From CAZGOM01 sp964542875 (GTDB lineage: Bacteria; Planctomycetota; Phycisphaerae; Phycisphaerales; Phycisphaeraceae): DNA of 50,208 bases. Positions 7,685-15,558 of this stretch are shown piece after piece. A model generated the notes under the pieces. It made no database searches and was not told the origin of the DNA. It worked only from the letters and a program-made list of their open reading frames with translations. Within the stretch, counting starts at the first letter, position 1. Each line of letters opens with the position of its first letter. The translations under genes were made by a program, and so were the position numbers. Location: positions 1 through 50,208 of the forward strand of contig CAZIWA010000026.1 of the NCBI GenBank assembly GCA_964542875.1, in the 5' to 3' direction.

Positions 7685-8563
7685 TCACTGCCCCCCGGCA
7701 TCCAGTTCCACCACCCGCCCAGGCTTCAGCAGCTTCACCAAAGTCTGAAAATCAAACACCGCCGCCTTGATCTTCTCGTCCTCTTCCCCGTCCGTCAGCC
7801 CGGATAAAAACAACGTCAGCGTGTCACCCTTCCCCGGATAAGTGATCTTGACATTCGTCTGCACCGTCGGAAAAGCGCCAGGCGGCTGGTTATTGATCGT
7901 CACCGTATCCGGGCGCGAAAGCGTGCTCATCACCCGTACCTTCGGCCCCTGGTACACCCGGATCTCCCTCGCCAGCCATGTCTCCGGGTCAATCAGCATG
8001 TCCACGCCCTTGCCCGGCAGTTCCACGCGCAATAGCCCCTTTTCCCAGGCCACCGCAGCGGATGTATCACCCGGTTGCTCCGGCATTTCTTCCAAACCCG
8101 AAAGCAGCATCATCTGGTCCAGCGATATCGGCAGGCCCAGCGACTTGGTCCCCGGCTTGCCAATAAGCGCCACCCGCCCGCGATACGCCCGCTTGTCGTC
8201 ACCCAGTACAAACAGCCAGTATTCCGTCGGGTTTCGCCCGGCCCAAAGGAACGTGTACCCTTGCTTGCCCATCGAAAGGGCCACCCAGTCGGGCTTGAGC
8301 AGAAGCAGATGCCCTTCCCCCTGCTCGAATTTCTTTGCCTGTTTTTCCTCGTCAAAATATTCCATCTCCACGATGGCCCGCGCCCAGAGCTTGCTCACCT
8401 TCCCGGCCCGCGCGTTGTATTTCTCGTAAATCTCCGCATAGCTGGGCACCGGCCGGGTATCCACCACATCATCCGTCGTCTGCGGCCCAAACGTGTCACA
8501 CCCCGCCAGCCCGCCCAGCATCATCAAACCCGCTGCAACCAACGCAACCTTCAAATACCGCAT
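7685..8563 (-). CDS. Lipoprotein with LolA/LolB-like fold
   Basis: 292 residues. The N-terminus has a short basic start, a hydrophobic core and a lipobox LAGC, with Cys22 as the predicted lipidated residue (signal peptidase II). The mature part begins with a long helical stretch (SYAEIYEKYNARAGKVSKLWARA) and then gives an alternating beta pattern that resembles LolA/LolB-type lipoprotein-binding half-barrels (for example EGHLLLLKPDWVALSMG and LLRVELPGKGVDMLIDPETW). It probably sits on the periplasmic face of a membrane and may bind acyl chains; this is inferred from the pattern, not proven. The start at 8563 is the only ATG that gives a full signal sequence. It follows the small gene at 8621-9208 in the same direction, and a heptad array occupies the 57-base gap. 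Confidence 0.7.
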   Translation of the reverse strand: MRYLKVALVAAGLMMLGGLAGCDTFGPQTTDDVVDTRPVPSYAEIYEKYNARAGKVSKLWARAIVEMEYFDEEKQAKKFEQGEGHLLLLKPDWVALSMGKQGYTFLWAGRNPTEYWLFVLGDDKRAYRGRVALIGKPGTKSLGLPISLDQMMLLSGLEEMPEQPGDTSAAVAWEKGLLRVELPGKGVDMLIDPETWLAREIRVYQGPKVRVMSTLSRPDTVTINNQPPGAFPTVQTNVKITYPGKGDTLTLFLSGLTDGEEDEKIKAAVFDFQTLVKLLKPGRVVELDAGGQ

Positions 8564-8590
8564 GCAAAACCCCGCTTTTCCAACCCTTCA

Positions 8591-8618
8591 ATTCATAACT
8601 CATAATTCGCAATTTCTT
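8591..8618. repeat. Heptad array, ATTCATA type
   Basis: Four units ATTCATA, ACTCATA, ATTCGCA and ATTTCTT in strict 7-base register lie between the stop codon of the gene at 8621 and the start of the lipoprotein gene at 8563. Confidence 0.65.
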
Positions 8619-8620
8619 CC

Positions 8621-9208
8621 TCAAACCTGCCCTTCGAGAATCTCTCCAAGCTGCTGCGTCACTTCCCGGATCTGCGCCTCATCCATTTGCGGGTTCAGCA
8701 CGGCATAGGGCTTGTCCTCCCCTTTGGGAAGCATATCCCACCATTCCTGGGTCTTGATGGTCTTGTTGCCTTCCGCGTCAGTCACTTCCACATCTTTCGT
8801 GGTTTGGCCTTCGTAGCGCAAAAGCTTCTTGCGCATCAGCACCAGCGCCAGCACAAATCTGAACCCCTGCCTCTGCTGCTGCGAATCATCAGCCAGCCGC
8901 TTAAACAAAGTCAGCAGAACCTCATCGTCCACGAACACTTTCTTCTTCTGGTTGGGGTGTTGAACCGTGGACTTCCAATATGAAAACATGCCGTCGGGCC
9001 GCTTACCCTCTTTCCACACTTCCAGGGACACATCCAGCCGTTTAAAGCCAAGTGTTCCCGCTGCCAGGCCTTGTTCCTTCTGCTGCGCTTCCGTCAGTTC
9101 CAGCAATGCGGCGATGTACTGCTCCCCCGGTTCCAGCTTGCGCCCGGTGTACGCGCAAACCCCTGTCGGCCGTTGGATGTCATACCCAGGTGTACTGAAT
9201 TGGCTCAT
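8621..9208 (-). CDS. Conserved cytoplasmic protein with CAYTGR motif
   Basis: 195 residues without signal or membrane segments. Near the N-terminus, GVCAYTGRKLEPGEQYIAALLE resembles a short motif I associate with uncharacterised planctomycete and verrucomicrobial proteins of this size (Cys, Thr-Gly-Arg, then Pro-Gly-Glu); no biochemical role is known to me. The middle is rich in charged residues and contains a helix FRFVLALVLMRKKLLRYEG; the C-terminus is acidic and helical. Only one Cys lies in the motif, so a zinc finger is not obvious. The ATG at 9208 is 3 bases after the folD stop codon, so the two genes are almost certainly co-transcribed. That operon link is the only hint to function. 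Confidence 0.7.
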   Translation of the reverse strand: MSQFSTPGYDIQRPTGVCAYTGRKLEPGEQYIAALLELTEAQQKEQGLAAGTLGFKRLDVSLEVWKEGKRPDGMFSYWKSTVQHPNQKKKVFVDDEVLLTLFKRLADDSQQQRQGFRFVLALVLMRKKLLRYEGQTTKDVEVTDAEGNKTIKTQEWWDMLPKGEDKPYAVLNPQMDEAQIREVTQQLGEILEGQV

Positions 9209-9211
9209 CGG

Positions 9212-10066
9212 TTAAGCCTCCACGCCCAACTGCCGGCCCGCGGCGATCACCGTCTGCTCCAGCAGCATGGCGATCGTCATCGGCCCCACGCCGCCTGGCA
9301 CCGGGGTAATCATTGACGCTTTGGCGCTCGCCCCGGCGTACTCGACATCACCTTTATTCTCGGAATACCCCGCGTCCACCACCACCGCGCCGGGCTTGAT
9401 CCAATCCCCCTTCACAAATTCCGCTTTGCCCAGCGCCGCCACCACGATATCCGCTTGGCGCACGATGCTCGGCAAATCCACCGTCTTGGAGTGGCAGATC
9501 GTCACCGTCGCATCTTTGGCCAGCAGCATCATCGCCATCGGCTTGCCCAGGATCGCGCTCCGTCCGATCACCACCGCCTGCTTGCCTTTAAGCGGCACGT
9601 TGTACGCCTCCAGCAGACGCATGATGCCCGCCGGCGTGCAGGAGCCAAACCCCGTCAGGCCAAACGACATCGCTCCGAAGCTGTGGATGGTCACGCCGTC
9701 GACGTCTTTGGCCCCGCTGATGGCCTCAAACGCGGCCCGCTCATCGATCTGATGCGGCACCGGGTGCTGCAGCAGAATGCCGTGAATGTTCGGATCATGC
9801 GCCAGTTTCTGGATCTCATGCACCAGGTAGCTGGTGGTCACGTTCCCGGGAATGTCCACCCGGATGGACTTGATCCCCACCGCCGCGCACCGCTTGACCT
9901 TCATCCCCACGTAGGTTGCCGAGGCCGGGTCTTCCCCCACCAGCACCGTCGCCAGGCACGCCTGCACGCCGGTTTTTTCCTTGAGTTTTTCCACCCGGGC
10001 CGCAAGGGCCGTCAGGAGTTCCTGAGAAACGCGTTTACCGTCCAGAAGTATCGGAGTGTTTGACAT
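9212..10066 (-). CDS. folD: Bifunctional methylenetetrahydrofolate dehydrogenase / methenyl-tetrahydrofolate cyclohydrolase
   Basis: 284 residues, the usual FolD length. It interconverts 5,10-methylene-, 5,10-methenyl- and 10-formyl-tetrahydrofolate with NADP(H), supplying one-carbon units for purines and formyl-Met. Diagnostic stretches are LVGEDPASATYVGMKVKRC, containing the catalytic Lys; GILLQHPVPHQ; DVDGVT; the Rossmann motif VVIGRSAILGKP; and the C-terminal PVPGGVGPMTIAML. The open frame extends 33 residues further upstream with an improbable sequence, so the ATG at 10066 (MSNTPILLDGKRVS) is chosen. It overlaps nothing and faces cinA across 113 bases. The next gene starts 3 bases after its stop, indicating an operon. 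Confidence 0.95.
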   Translation of the reverse strand: MSNTPILLDGKRVSQELLTALAARVEKLKEKTGVQACLATVLVGEDPASATYVGMKVKRCAAVGIKSIRVDIPGNVTTSYLVHEIQKLAHDPNIHGILLQHPVPHQIDERAAFEAISGAKDVDGVTIHSFGAMSFGLTGFGSCTPAGIMRLLEAYNVPLKGKQAVVIGRSAILGKPMAMMLLAKDATVTICHSKTVDLPSIVRQADIVVAALGKAEFVKGDWIKPGAVVVDAGYSENKGDVEYAGASAKASMITPVPGGVGPMTIAMLLEQTVIAAGRQLGVEA

Positions 10067-10179
10067 GTCGGGGATTATAGCCGGGTAGCCCCGGATGATC
10101 TCTCGGCATCCCGGGTGCGTGAACCACCGGCAAATGCTTTTACCCTGCTCAATTTCCCACCACAATGTAAAATCCCCCC

Positions 10180-11511
10180 ATGACCACCTCCTCCCCCGCG
10201 CCAGCGTCCCACAACCGTGCCATCATCCTTTCCATCGGCGACGAACTGGTCCTGGGCCAGACCATCGACACCAACAGCGCCTTCCTGAGCCAGGAGCTCA
10301 TCTCCCTGGGCATCTTCACCCTCTATCACCACACCGTCGCCGACGACCGTATCGCCATCGCCGAGGCCATCAAGCTCGCCAGCCAGCGCACCAGCCTCAT
10401 CCTCATCTCAGGCGGCCTTGGCCCCACCGAGGACGACCTCACCCGCGACGCCCTCTCCGACGCCATGGGCAAGCCCCTCGTCCTGGACCCCATCAGCCTC
10501 GACCAGATCCGCGCCATGTACACCCGCCGCGGCCGCACCATGCCCGATAAAAACAAAGTCCAGGCCATGCACCCCACCGGCTCCACCATGATCCCCAACT
10601 CCTGCGGCACCGCACCGGGCATCATCGCCAAAGTCGGCCTCGCCACCATCTACATCATGCCCGGCGTCCCCTCTGAAATGAAGGTGATGTTCGCCACCTC
10701 CATCAAGCCCGTCATCCAATCTCTGGCCGGTTCGGCCAACACCATCCTCACTGCCAAGATCAACACCTTCGGCCAGGGCGAAAGCCAGCTTGCAGAATGC
10801 CTCGGCCCGGCCTTGATGGACCGCACCCGCAACCCCATCGTCGGCACCACCGTCGCCGACGGCGTTGTCTCCGTGCGCGTCCGCAGCGAATTTCCCGATC
10901 CCAAGGTCGCCCGTCACCAATTGGACGACACCATCGCTCAGGTGGAATCCAAGCTCGGCGCTTTCGTCTACAGCCGGAACGACACCCGCATCCAGGAAAC
11001 CGTGGTCAACCTCCTCAAAGACCGCGGCCTCACCCTCGCCACTGCTGAAAGCTGCACCGGCGGCATGGTCGCCGAAGCCATCACCTCCGTCTCCGGCTCC
11101 TCCGGCGTCTTCCGAGGCGGATTCATCACCTATCACAACGACCTCAAAGCCGACCTCGGCGTCGATCCTGAAGCCATCCGCAACCACGGCGCCGTCAGCC
11201 AGACCGTCGCCAAAGCCATGGCCCTAAACGCCCTCAAGCGCTCCGGTTCCTCCTACGCCGTCTCCACCACCGGCATCGCCGGCCCCGACGGCGGCACCCC
11301 CGACAAACCCGTCGGCACCGTCTGGGTCGCCATCGCCACCCACAAAAACGGCGCCACCCTCACCGACGCATGGCTCCTGGCCCTCGCCGGCGACCGCGAA
11401 ACCATCCGCGACCGCGCCACCAAAGCCGCCCTCCAGCTCATCCGCTACCAGGTCCTGGGCCTCCAATCCGACGACTTCCTCTGGGGCAAACGCCGCCCCG
11501 AACTGCCGTGA
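10180..11511 (+). CDS. cinA: CinA: competence/damage-inducible protein, NMN deamidase type
   Basis: 443 residues, two domains. Residues about 10-180 are the MoCF/molybdopterin-binding-like domain with ILSIGDELVLGQTIDTN, ISGGLGPTEDDLTRDAL and MPGVPSEMK. Residues about 275-435 are the CinA C-terminal amidase domain with TAESCTGGMVAEAI, the GGFITYHNDLKADLGV strand and STTGIAGPDGGTPDKPVG. Proteins with this architecture hydrolyse ADP-ribose-type compounds and/or deamidate nicotinamide mononucleotide in pyridine-nucleotide salvage. All conserved segments are present, so it should be functional. The start follows a C-rich stretch without an obvious Shine-Dalgarno, but the N-terminal domain begins right after it. 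Divergent from folD; dut follows 119 bases downstream in the same direction. Confidence 0.93.
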   Translation: MTTSSPAPASHNRAIILSIGDELVLGQTIDTNSAFLSQELISLGIFTLYHHTVADDRIAIAEAIKLASQRTSLILISGGLGPTEDDLTRDALSDAMGKPLVLDPISLDQIRAMYTRRGRTMPDKNKVQAMHPTGSTMIPNSCGTAPGIIAKVGLATIYIMPGVPSEMKVMFATSIKPVIQSLAGSANTILTAKINTFGQGESQLAECLGPALMDRTRNPIVGTTVADGVVSVRVRSEFPDPKVARHQLDDTIAQVESKLGAFVYSRNDTRIQETVVNLLKDRGLTLATAESCTGGMVAEAITSVSGSSGVFRGGFITYHNDLKADLGVDPEAIRNHGAVSQTVAKAMALNALKRSGSSYAVSTTGIAGPDGGTPDKPVGTVWVAIATHKNGATLTDAWLLALAGDRETIRDRATKAALQLIRYQVLGLQSDDFLWGKRRPELP

Positions 11512-11521
11512 ACCAAAGGAA

Positions 11522-11549
11522 GGGTCCAGGGTCTTGGGTTCCGGGTCCA
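11522..11549. repeat. Heptad array, GGGTCYN type
   Basis: Four units GGGTCCA, GGGTCTT, GGGTTCC and GGGTCCA in register. The unit is the reverse complement class of the AGACCCC array 39 bases further on (11588-11622), so the two arrays face each other between cinA and dut. Confidence 0.8.
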
Positions 11550-11587
11550 GCCGGAAAATCCCAAAGACTTCCAGATCCCCCGTTCCC

Positions 11588-11622
11588 TCTGACCAGACCC
11601 CAGCCCCTAGACCCCAGCCCCA
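11588..11622. repeat. Heptad array, AGACCCC/AGCCCCN type
   Basis: Units TCTGACC, AGACCCC, AGCCCCT, AGACCCC and AGCCCCA in register; the array ends 8 bases before the dut start codon. The same lead-in occurs at 5228 and 27031. Confidence 0.85.
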
Positions 11623-11630
11623 AAAAACAC

Positions 11631-12098
11631 ATGCCCTCAAACCGTCCAACGATCTTGGTCGCAATCAAACGCCTCCCCGGCAACACCGACGTCCCCCTCC
11701 CGGCGTACCAGACTGCCCACGCCGCCGGCATGGACCTCTGCGCCGCCGTCCCTGCGGACGCCCCGGTCACCATCGAGCCAGGCAAAATCGCCCTTATCCC
11801 ATGCGGCTTCTCCATCGCCGTGCCTGACGGTTACGAAGCCCAGGTCCGCCCGCGCTCGGGCCTCGCGGTTAAAAATGGCATTTCCATGCCCAACACCCCA
11901 GGCACCATCGATGCCGACTACCGAGGCGAAGTAAAAGTCCCCCTCATCAACCACGGCCAGGCCGCATTCACCGTCACCCGCGGCATGCGAATCGCCCAGA
12001 TGCTCATCGTCCCCGTCCCCCTGGTGGAGTGGCAGGAAACCGACACGCTGCCGGATTCCGCCAGAGGCACAGGCGGATTCGGCCACACCGGTGTATAA
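11631..12098 (+). CDS. dut: dUTP diphosphatase
   Basis: 155 residues, typical for trimeric dUTPase, which hydrolyses dUTP to dUMP and keeps uracil out of DNA. All five motifs are visible: AGMDLCA (1), RPRSGLA (2), NTPGTIDADYRGEVKV (3, with the catalytic Asp and the Tyr that gates the uracil pocket), RIAQMLI (4) and the flexible C-terminal RGTGGFGHTG (5). The open frame extends upstream into cinA and through the heptad array with a Pro/Arg-rich sequence, so the ATG at 11631 is used; no strong Shine-Dalgarno precedes it because the repeat occupies that place. Confidence 0.95.
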   Translation: MPSNRPTILVAIKRLPGNTDVPLPAYQTAHAAGMDLCAAVPADAPVTIEPGKIALIPCGFSIAVPDGYEAQVRPRSGLAVKNGISMPNTPGTIDADYRGEVKVPLINHGQAAFTVTRGMRIAQMLIVPVPLVEWQETDTLPDSARGTGGFGHTGV

Positions 12099-12154
12099 AT
12101 CTCACCACGTTCCGCACTCACACGGCCCTCACATTCGTAACTCTGGTGACCGCC

Positions 12155-12619
12155 ATGATCGAGAAACCACAAATCGTCCGTACCGCAGCCATCAATACCG
12201 CCGTTATCCATCTGGTCATTCCCCGCAGCGAATTGCGCTCGGAAATGGGCCCCGCCCATAAGGAACTGATGATCGCCCTCGCCGAGCAGGGCATCGCCCT
12301 CGCCGGCCCATGGTTCACCCATCACCTGCGCCTTGTCCCAAACATCTTCGACTTTGAACTCGGCGTCCCTGTCACCAGCCCCTGCAAACCCCTGGGCCGC
12401 GTAAAACCCAGCCAGCTCCCCGCGGGCACCGTTGCCCGGATCGTCTATCAGGGCAACTACGACGGCATCCCCTCCGCCTGGTCCCAGCTCAACACCTGGA
12501 TCAAGGCGCAAAACCGCAAGCACGGCCCCAACCTCTGGGAAAACTACATCATCGGCCCCGAAGCCAACCCAGACCCCACCACCTGGCGCACCGAGCTCAA
12601 CCGCCCCCTTATCGGCTGA
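12155..12619 (+). CDS. GyrI-like small-molecule-binding domain protein
   Basis: 154 residues, cytoplasmic. The sequence matches the GyrI-like / AraC effector-binding fold in its stand-alone form: two related beta-alpha-beta halves, one with VIHLVIPRSELRSEMGPAHKELMIALAEQGIALAGPWFTHH and one with GTVARIVYQGNYDGIPSAWSQLNTWIKAQ, joined by a DFELGVPV strand. Such domains bind hydrophobic or cationic ligands or protein partners. The ATG at 12155 begins just before the first strand; the upstream extension of the frame overlaps dut and looks untranslated. It follows dut by 56 bases and probably shares its transcript. The linked AraC regulator lies on the other strand and already has its own sensor domain, so no partnership is implied. 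Confidence 0.75.
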   Translation: MIEKPQIVRTAAINTAVIHLVIPRSELRSEMGPAHKELMIALAEQGIALAGPWFTHHLRLVPNIFDFELGVPVTSPCKPLGRVKPSQLPAGTVARIVYQGNYDGIPSAWSQLNTWIKAQNRKHGPNLWENYIIGPEANPDPTTWRTELNRPLIG

Positions 12620-12636
12620 TTCGCTCACCACCCGCT

Positions 12637-12660
12637 CATGCTCTCATCTTCGTAAGCATG
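12637..12660. repeat. 24-base palindromic repeat, copy 1
   Basis: Begins CATGCT and ends AGCATG with 12 bases between, in the convergent gap between the GyrI-like gene and the AraC gene. It has the same length and ends as the elements at 26648-26671 and 28672-28695; the inner stem is the most degenerate of the three. Confidence 0.65.
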
Positions 12661-12694
12661 TCTTCTTTTCGCTCGCACAACGCCACAAATTCCA

Positions 12695-13519
12695 TCACCT
12701 CACATTCACATGCACCCTGCTGTGCGCCTTCCGGTACACGCCCGGCGTCACGCCTTTCTGCCGCACAAACAACCGCCGCATATACGCCGCATCCACGAAT
12801 CCGCACCTCAGCGCGATCTGCTTCAGCGGCAGCGTCGTATCGCGAAGCGCCCCGGCCACCTCACGTAACCGCCTGAATTGCAGGTACTGCGTTAAACCCT
12901 GGCCATGATGCCTGCGAAAAATCCGGCTCAGGTAATCGATGTTGTATCCCATCGCATCCGCCACATCACCCGCGGAAACCGGCAGGTGAAAGTTCGCATC
13001 CACCCATGCCTCCGCCTGCGCCACCACCCCCGCAGCATGGGCGGATTCGTCTCTCACCTGATGACTGGCACCCACCTCCGCAAGCATCAGCATCACCAGC
13101 AGATCGCTGCATAGTGCGTCGGCCCGCCCGGCCTTTTGATCGCTAAGCAATTGATGGAAAAGCCCTTTGATCCGATCAGGGTTTCCCGGCGAAGTCGACT
13201 GCTCAATCTTCACTTCCCTGCAGGCTCCCTTGATGCCCATCATCTGAAAGTGAACCCAGTAAAACGACAAGTCCGAGAGGTATTCCTGCGTCCCTTTGTG
13301 CCTTCTTCCCGGGAAGAGAATCAATGTCTGCCCGGCCTTCACCATGAACTCCCACTTACCTTCTGAAATCCACAAACACCCTGTCCGCACCAGAATCAAC
13401 TCGTGTGAATCAATCACTCGATCCGGATGAATACCCATTCCCGGGGAAATAAACAGCCCCGCGTTAAGCGCCTTGACCGGCAAATTCGCAGCCATCGATA
13501 AACGTTCACCCACAGCCAT
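12695..13519 (-). CDS. AraC-family transcriptional regulator
   Basis: 274 residues. Residues 1-140 form a cupin-like sugar-sensing domain (HELILVRTGCLWISEG, then AGQTLILFPGRRHKG). Residues about 170-270 are the double helix-turn-helix of the AraC/XylS family: first helix pair HLPVSAGDVADAMGYNIDYLSRIFRRHHG, then the second with LPLKQIALRCGFVDAAYMRRLFVRQKGVTPGVYRK. The ATG at 13519 (MAVGERLS) is chosen over the longer, polar N-terminus of the open frame; 13495 is an alternative. It is divergent from the GH127 gene (start 13660), a common arrangement in which the regulator activates the sugar enzyme in response to the released sugar. I infer that link from position. Confidence 0.9.
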   Translation of the reverse strand: MAVGERLSMAANLPVKALNAGLFISPGMGIHPDRVIDSHELILVRTGCLWISEGKWEFMVKAGQTLILFPGRRHKGTQEYLSDLSFYWVHFQMMGIKGACREVKIEQSTSPGNPDRIKGLFHQLLSDQKAGRADALCSDLLVMLMLAEVGASHQVRDESAHAAGVVAQAEAWVDANFHLPVSAGDVADAMGYNIDYLSRIFRRHHGQGLTQYLQFRRLREVAGALRDTTLPLKQIALRCGFVDAAYMRRLFVRQKGVTPGVYRKAHSRVHVNVR

Positions 13520-13659
13520 GCCTCGATCATACCGGCCTGATCTCAAAAAGTCGGATTTGTCCCCATCTTGATGAGATTCCTTCCGTTGCGCCCTCAAAGG
13601 CGCGGCTTACGATTTGAAGTCTGTCTCGCGCCCCTCCCCTCTCACTCAAAGCCCAAAAC

Positions 13660-15537
13660 ATGACACGATTCACCGGCCCTCTGGACACCTCGTCATGCCT
13701 GCATGCCAAATGGCACACGCTGTCCCAAAACCGCACAACCCTCAACACCGGATTCTGGAAACACCGTCAGGAAGTCAACCGAACCACTGCCATCCCGCAC
13801 GGCCGCTCCATGCTCGAAAAATTCGGCAACTTCCATGACCTGAAACTCGCCGCCGGACTCATTGATGGAAAGTTCATCGGGCCGCATTACATTGATTCAG
13901 ACCTCTACAAATGGCTCGAATCAGCATCGCTGGAACTGGGAAACGCCCCAGACCCGGCCTTGAGCGCAATGGTCGATGAGGTGATCGCCCTCCTTGAACA
14001 AGCCCAGCGGCCCGACGGATACCTCAACACCTACTACCAGGTGGTCGAACCTCAAAAGCGCTGGCAGGACATGACCAGCGGCCACGAGCTCTACTGCGCC
14101 GGCCATCTGTTTCAGGCCGCCGCCGCCCACGCCCGGGCAACAGGCAGCCATCGCCTGCTGAACATCGCCACACGCTTCGCCGACTGCATCGATCAGGCTT
14201 TTGGCCCCGGAAAAATAGAATCCACCTGCGGACACCCGGAGATCGAAACCGCCCTCGTGGAGCTATCCCGCATCACCGGCCTGGCCAAATACCTCAAGCT
14301 CGCCGAATTCTTCATCAACCAGCGCGGCTACGGCCGCATCCGGACCGTCGGCTGGCCGCCCAGCTTAAATGAACGACTCCAGGACCACGTACCCGTGCGC
14401 GACGCTCAAACCCTCGCCGGCCATGCCGTACGCCAGCTCTACCTGTTGGCCGGCCTGGCGGACGTCTTCCTTCACACCGGTGAACCCGCCCTCATGGATG
14501 CCCAAATGCGCCTCTGGAACGACCTCACCCAAAAGAAAATGTACATCACAGGCGGTGTCGGCTCCGTCCCCCAAACCGAAGGTTTCGGACCCGCCTACGA
14601 CCTCCCCCTCGAACACGGCTACTGCGAAACCTGTGCAGGAATCGCCTCCGTCTTCTGGAATTGGCGTCTCCTCATCGCCACCGGCCAAGCCAAATTCGCT
14701 GACGAAATGGAGCGCGTTCTGTTTAACGCCTTCCTCTCCGGCGTTTCTCTCGACGGCCAACGTTACTTCTATGAAAACCCCCTGCTTTGCCGCTCCGGCA
14801 AGGAGCGCACTCAATGGCACGCCTGCGCCTGCTGCCCTCCCAATGTCACCCGTGTTTTGGCCTCCATCCAGCAATTCACAGCCACCCATGACGCCAAAGG
14901 CATACAGGTTCATCAGTTCATGCCATGCACTTTGGACTCTCCCAAAGGCGTTTTGAAAATCCAGACCCAATACCCGTTCCATGGCTCCATCCAGGCCACC
15001 GTCGCCTCCACCACAGGCGGAGAGTGGGAAATCTCCTTCCGCGTTCCCGCCTGGGCGCATCAAGCCACCCTCAGCATCAACGGCGAGCCATCCCAATCAG
15101 CCGCTCCGGGCACATACGCAACCGTTAAACGCCAATGGAACCCCGGAGACACGTTAAGCCTTGAACTCCCCATGCCCGCCCGGCTGACGCAGGCCCACCC
15201 GCACATCGATTCCACCACCGGCTGCGTAGCCATCCAGCGCGGCCCGATCGTCTACTGCATCGAGCAGGCAGACAACCCAACTCCCGTTTTCGATCTCGCG
15301 CTTAACCCCGAAAGCCCTCTCTCATCCCAATGGAATCCAGACCTGCTGGGCGGCATCCAAGTCGTCTACGCCTCAGGCATCAAACGTGAAACCGCTTCAT
15401 GGCAAGGCCGTCTCTACCGTGCTTACCAACCCACGTCCGGCACCCCCGAACCCATTACTGCAATCCCCTACTTCGCATGGGCCAACCGCACTCCCGGCGC
15501 AATGCGCGTCTGGGTCCCTCTGGCCTCGCCCACGTAA
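13660..15537 (+). CDS. GH127-family beta-L-arabinofuranosidase (DUF1680)
   Basis: 625 residues, close to the length of known GH127 enzymes, and without signal peptide, so it acts in the cytoplasm on imported arabinose-containing oligosaccharides. The (alpha/alpha)6 barrel is represented by RPDGYLNTYYQ, SGHELYCAGHLFQAA, VRDAQTLAGHAVRQLYL and MYITGGVGSVPQTEGFG. The zinc site characteristic of the family is complete: EHGYCETCAG provides Glu323 and Cys325, and HACACCPPNVTR provides Cys391-Cys392, the first of which corresponds to the nucleophilic Cys417 of HypBA1. A C-terminal beta-sandwich (from about residue 420) follows. The start at 13660 leaves about 30 residues before the first conserved segment (LNTGFWKHRQ), as usual. 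Likely controlled by the divergent AraC regulator. Confidence 0.92.
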   Translation: MTRFTGPLDTSSCLHAKWHTLSQNRTTLNTGFWKHRQEVNRTTAIPHGRSMLEKFGNFHDLKLAAGLIDGKFIGPHYIDSDLYKWLESASLELGNAPDPALSAMVDEVIALLEQAQRPDGYLNTYYQVVEPQKRWQDMTSGHELYCAGHLFQAAAAHARATGSHRLLNIATRFADCIDQAFGPGKIESTCGHPEIETALVELSRITGLAKYLKLAEFFINQRGYGRIRTVGWPPSLNERLQDHVPVRDAQTLAGHAVRQLYLLAGLADVFLHTGEPALMDAQMRLWNDLTQKKMYITGGVGSVPQTEGFGPAYDLPLEHGYCETCAGIASVFWNWRLLIATGQAKFADEMERVLFNAFLSGVSLDGQRYFYENPLLCRSGKERTQWHACACCPPNVTRVLASIQQFTATHDAKGIQVHQFMPCTLDSPKGVLKIQTQYPFHGSIQATVASTTGGEWEISFRVPAWAHQATLSINGEPSQSAAPGTYATVKRQWNPGDTLSLELPMPARLTQAHPHIDSTTGCVAIQRGPIVYCIEQADNPTPVFDLALNPESPLSSQWNPDLLGGIQVVYASGIKRETASWQGRLYRAYQPTSGTPEPITAIPYFAWANRTPGAMRVWVPLASPT

Positions 15538-15558
15538 CATCGCCTGTCTTCCGCGCGC

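Noticed and set aside
11370..11630. N-terminal extension of dut overlapping cinA
   Set aside because: Pro/Arg-rich translation of the cinA 3' end and of heptad arrays; dUTPase motifs begin right after the ATG at 11631.
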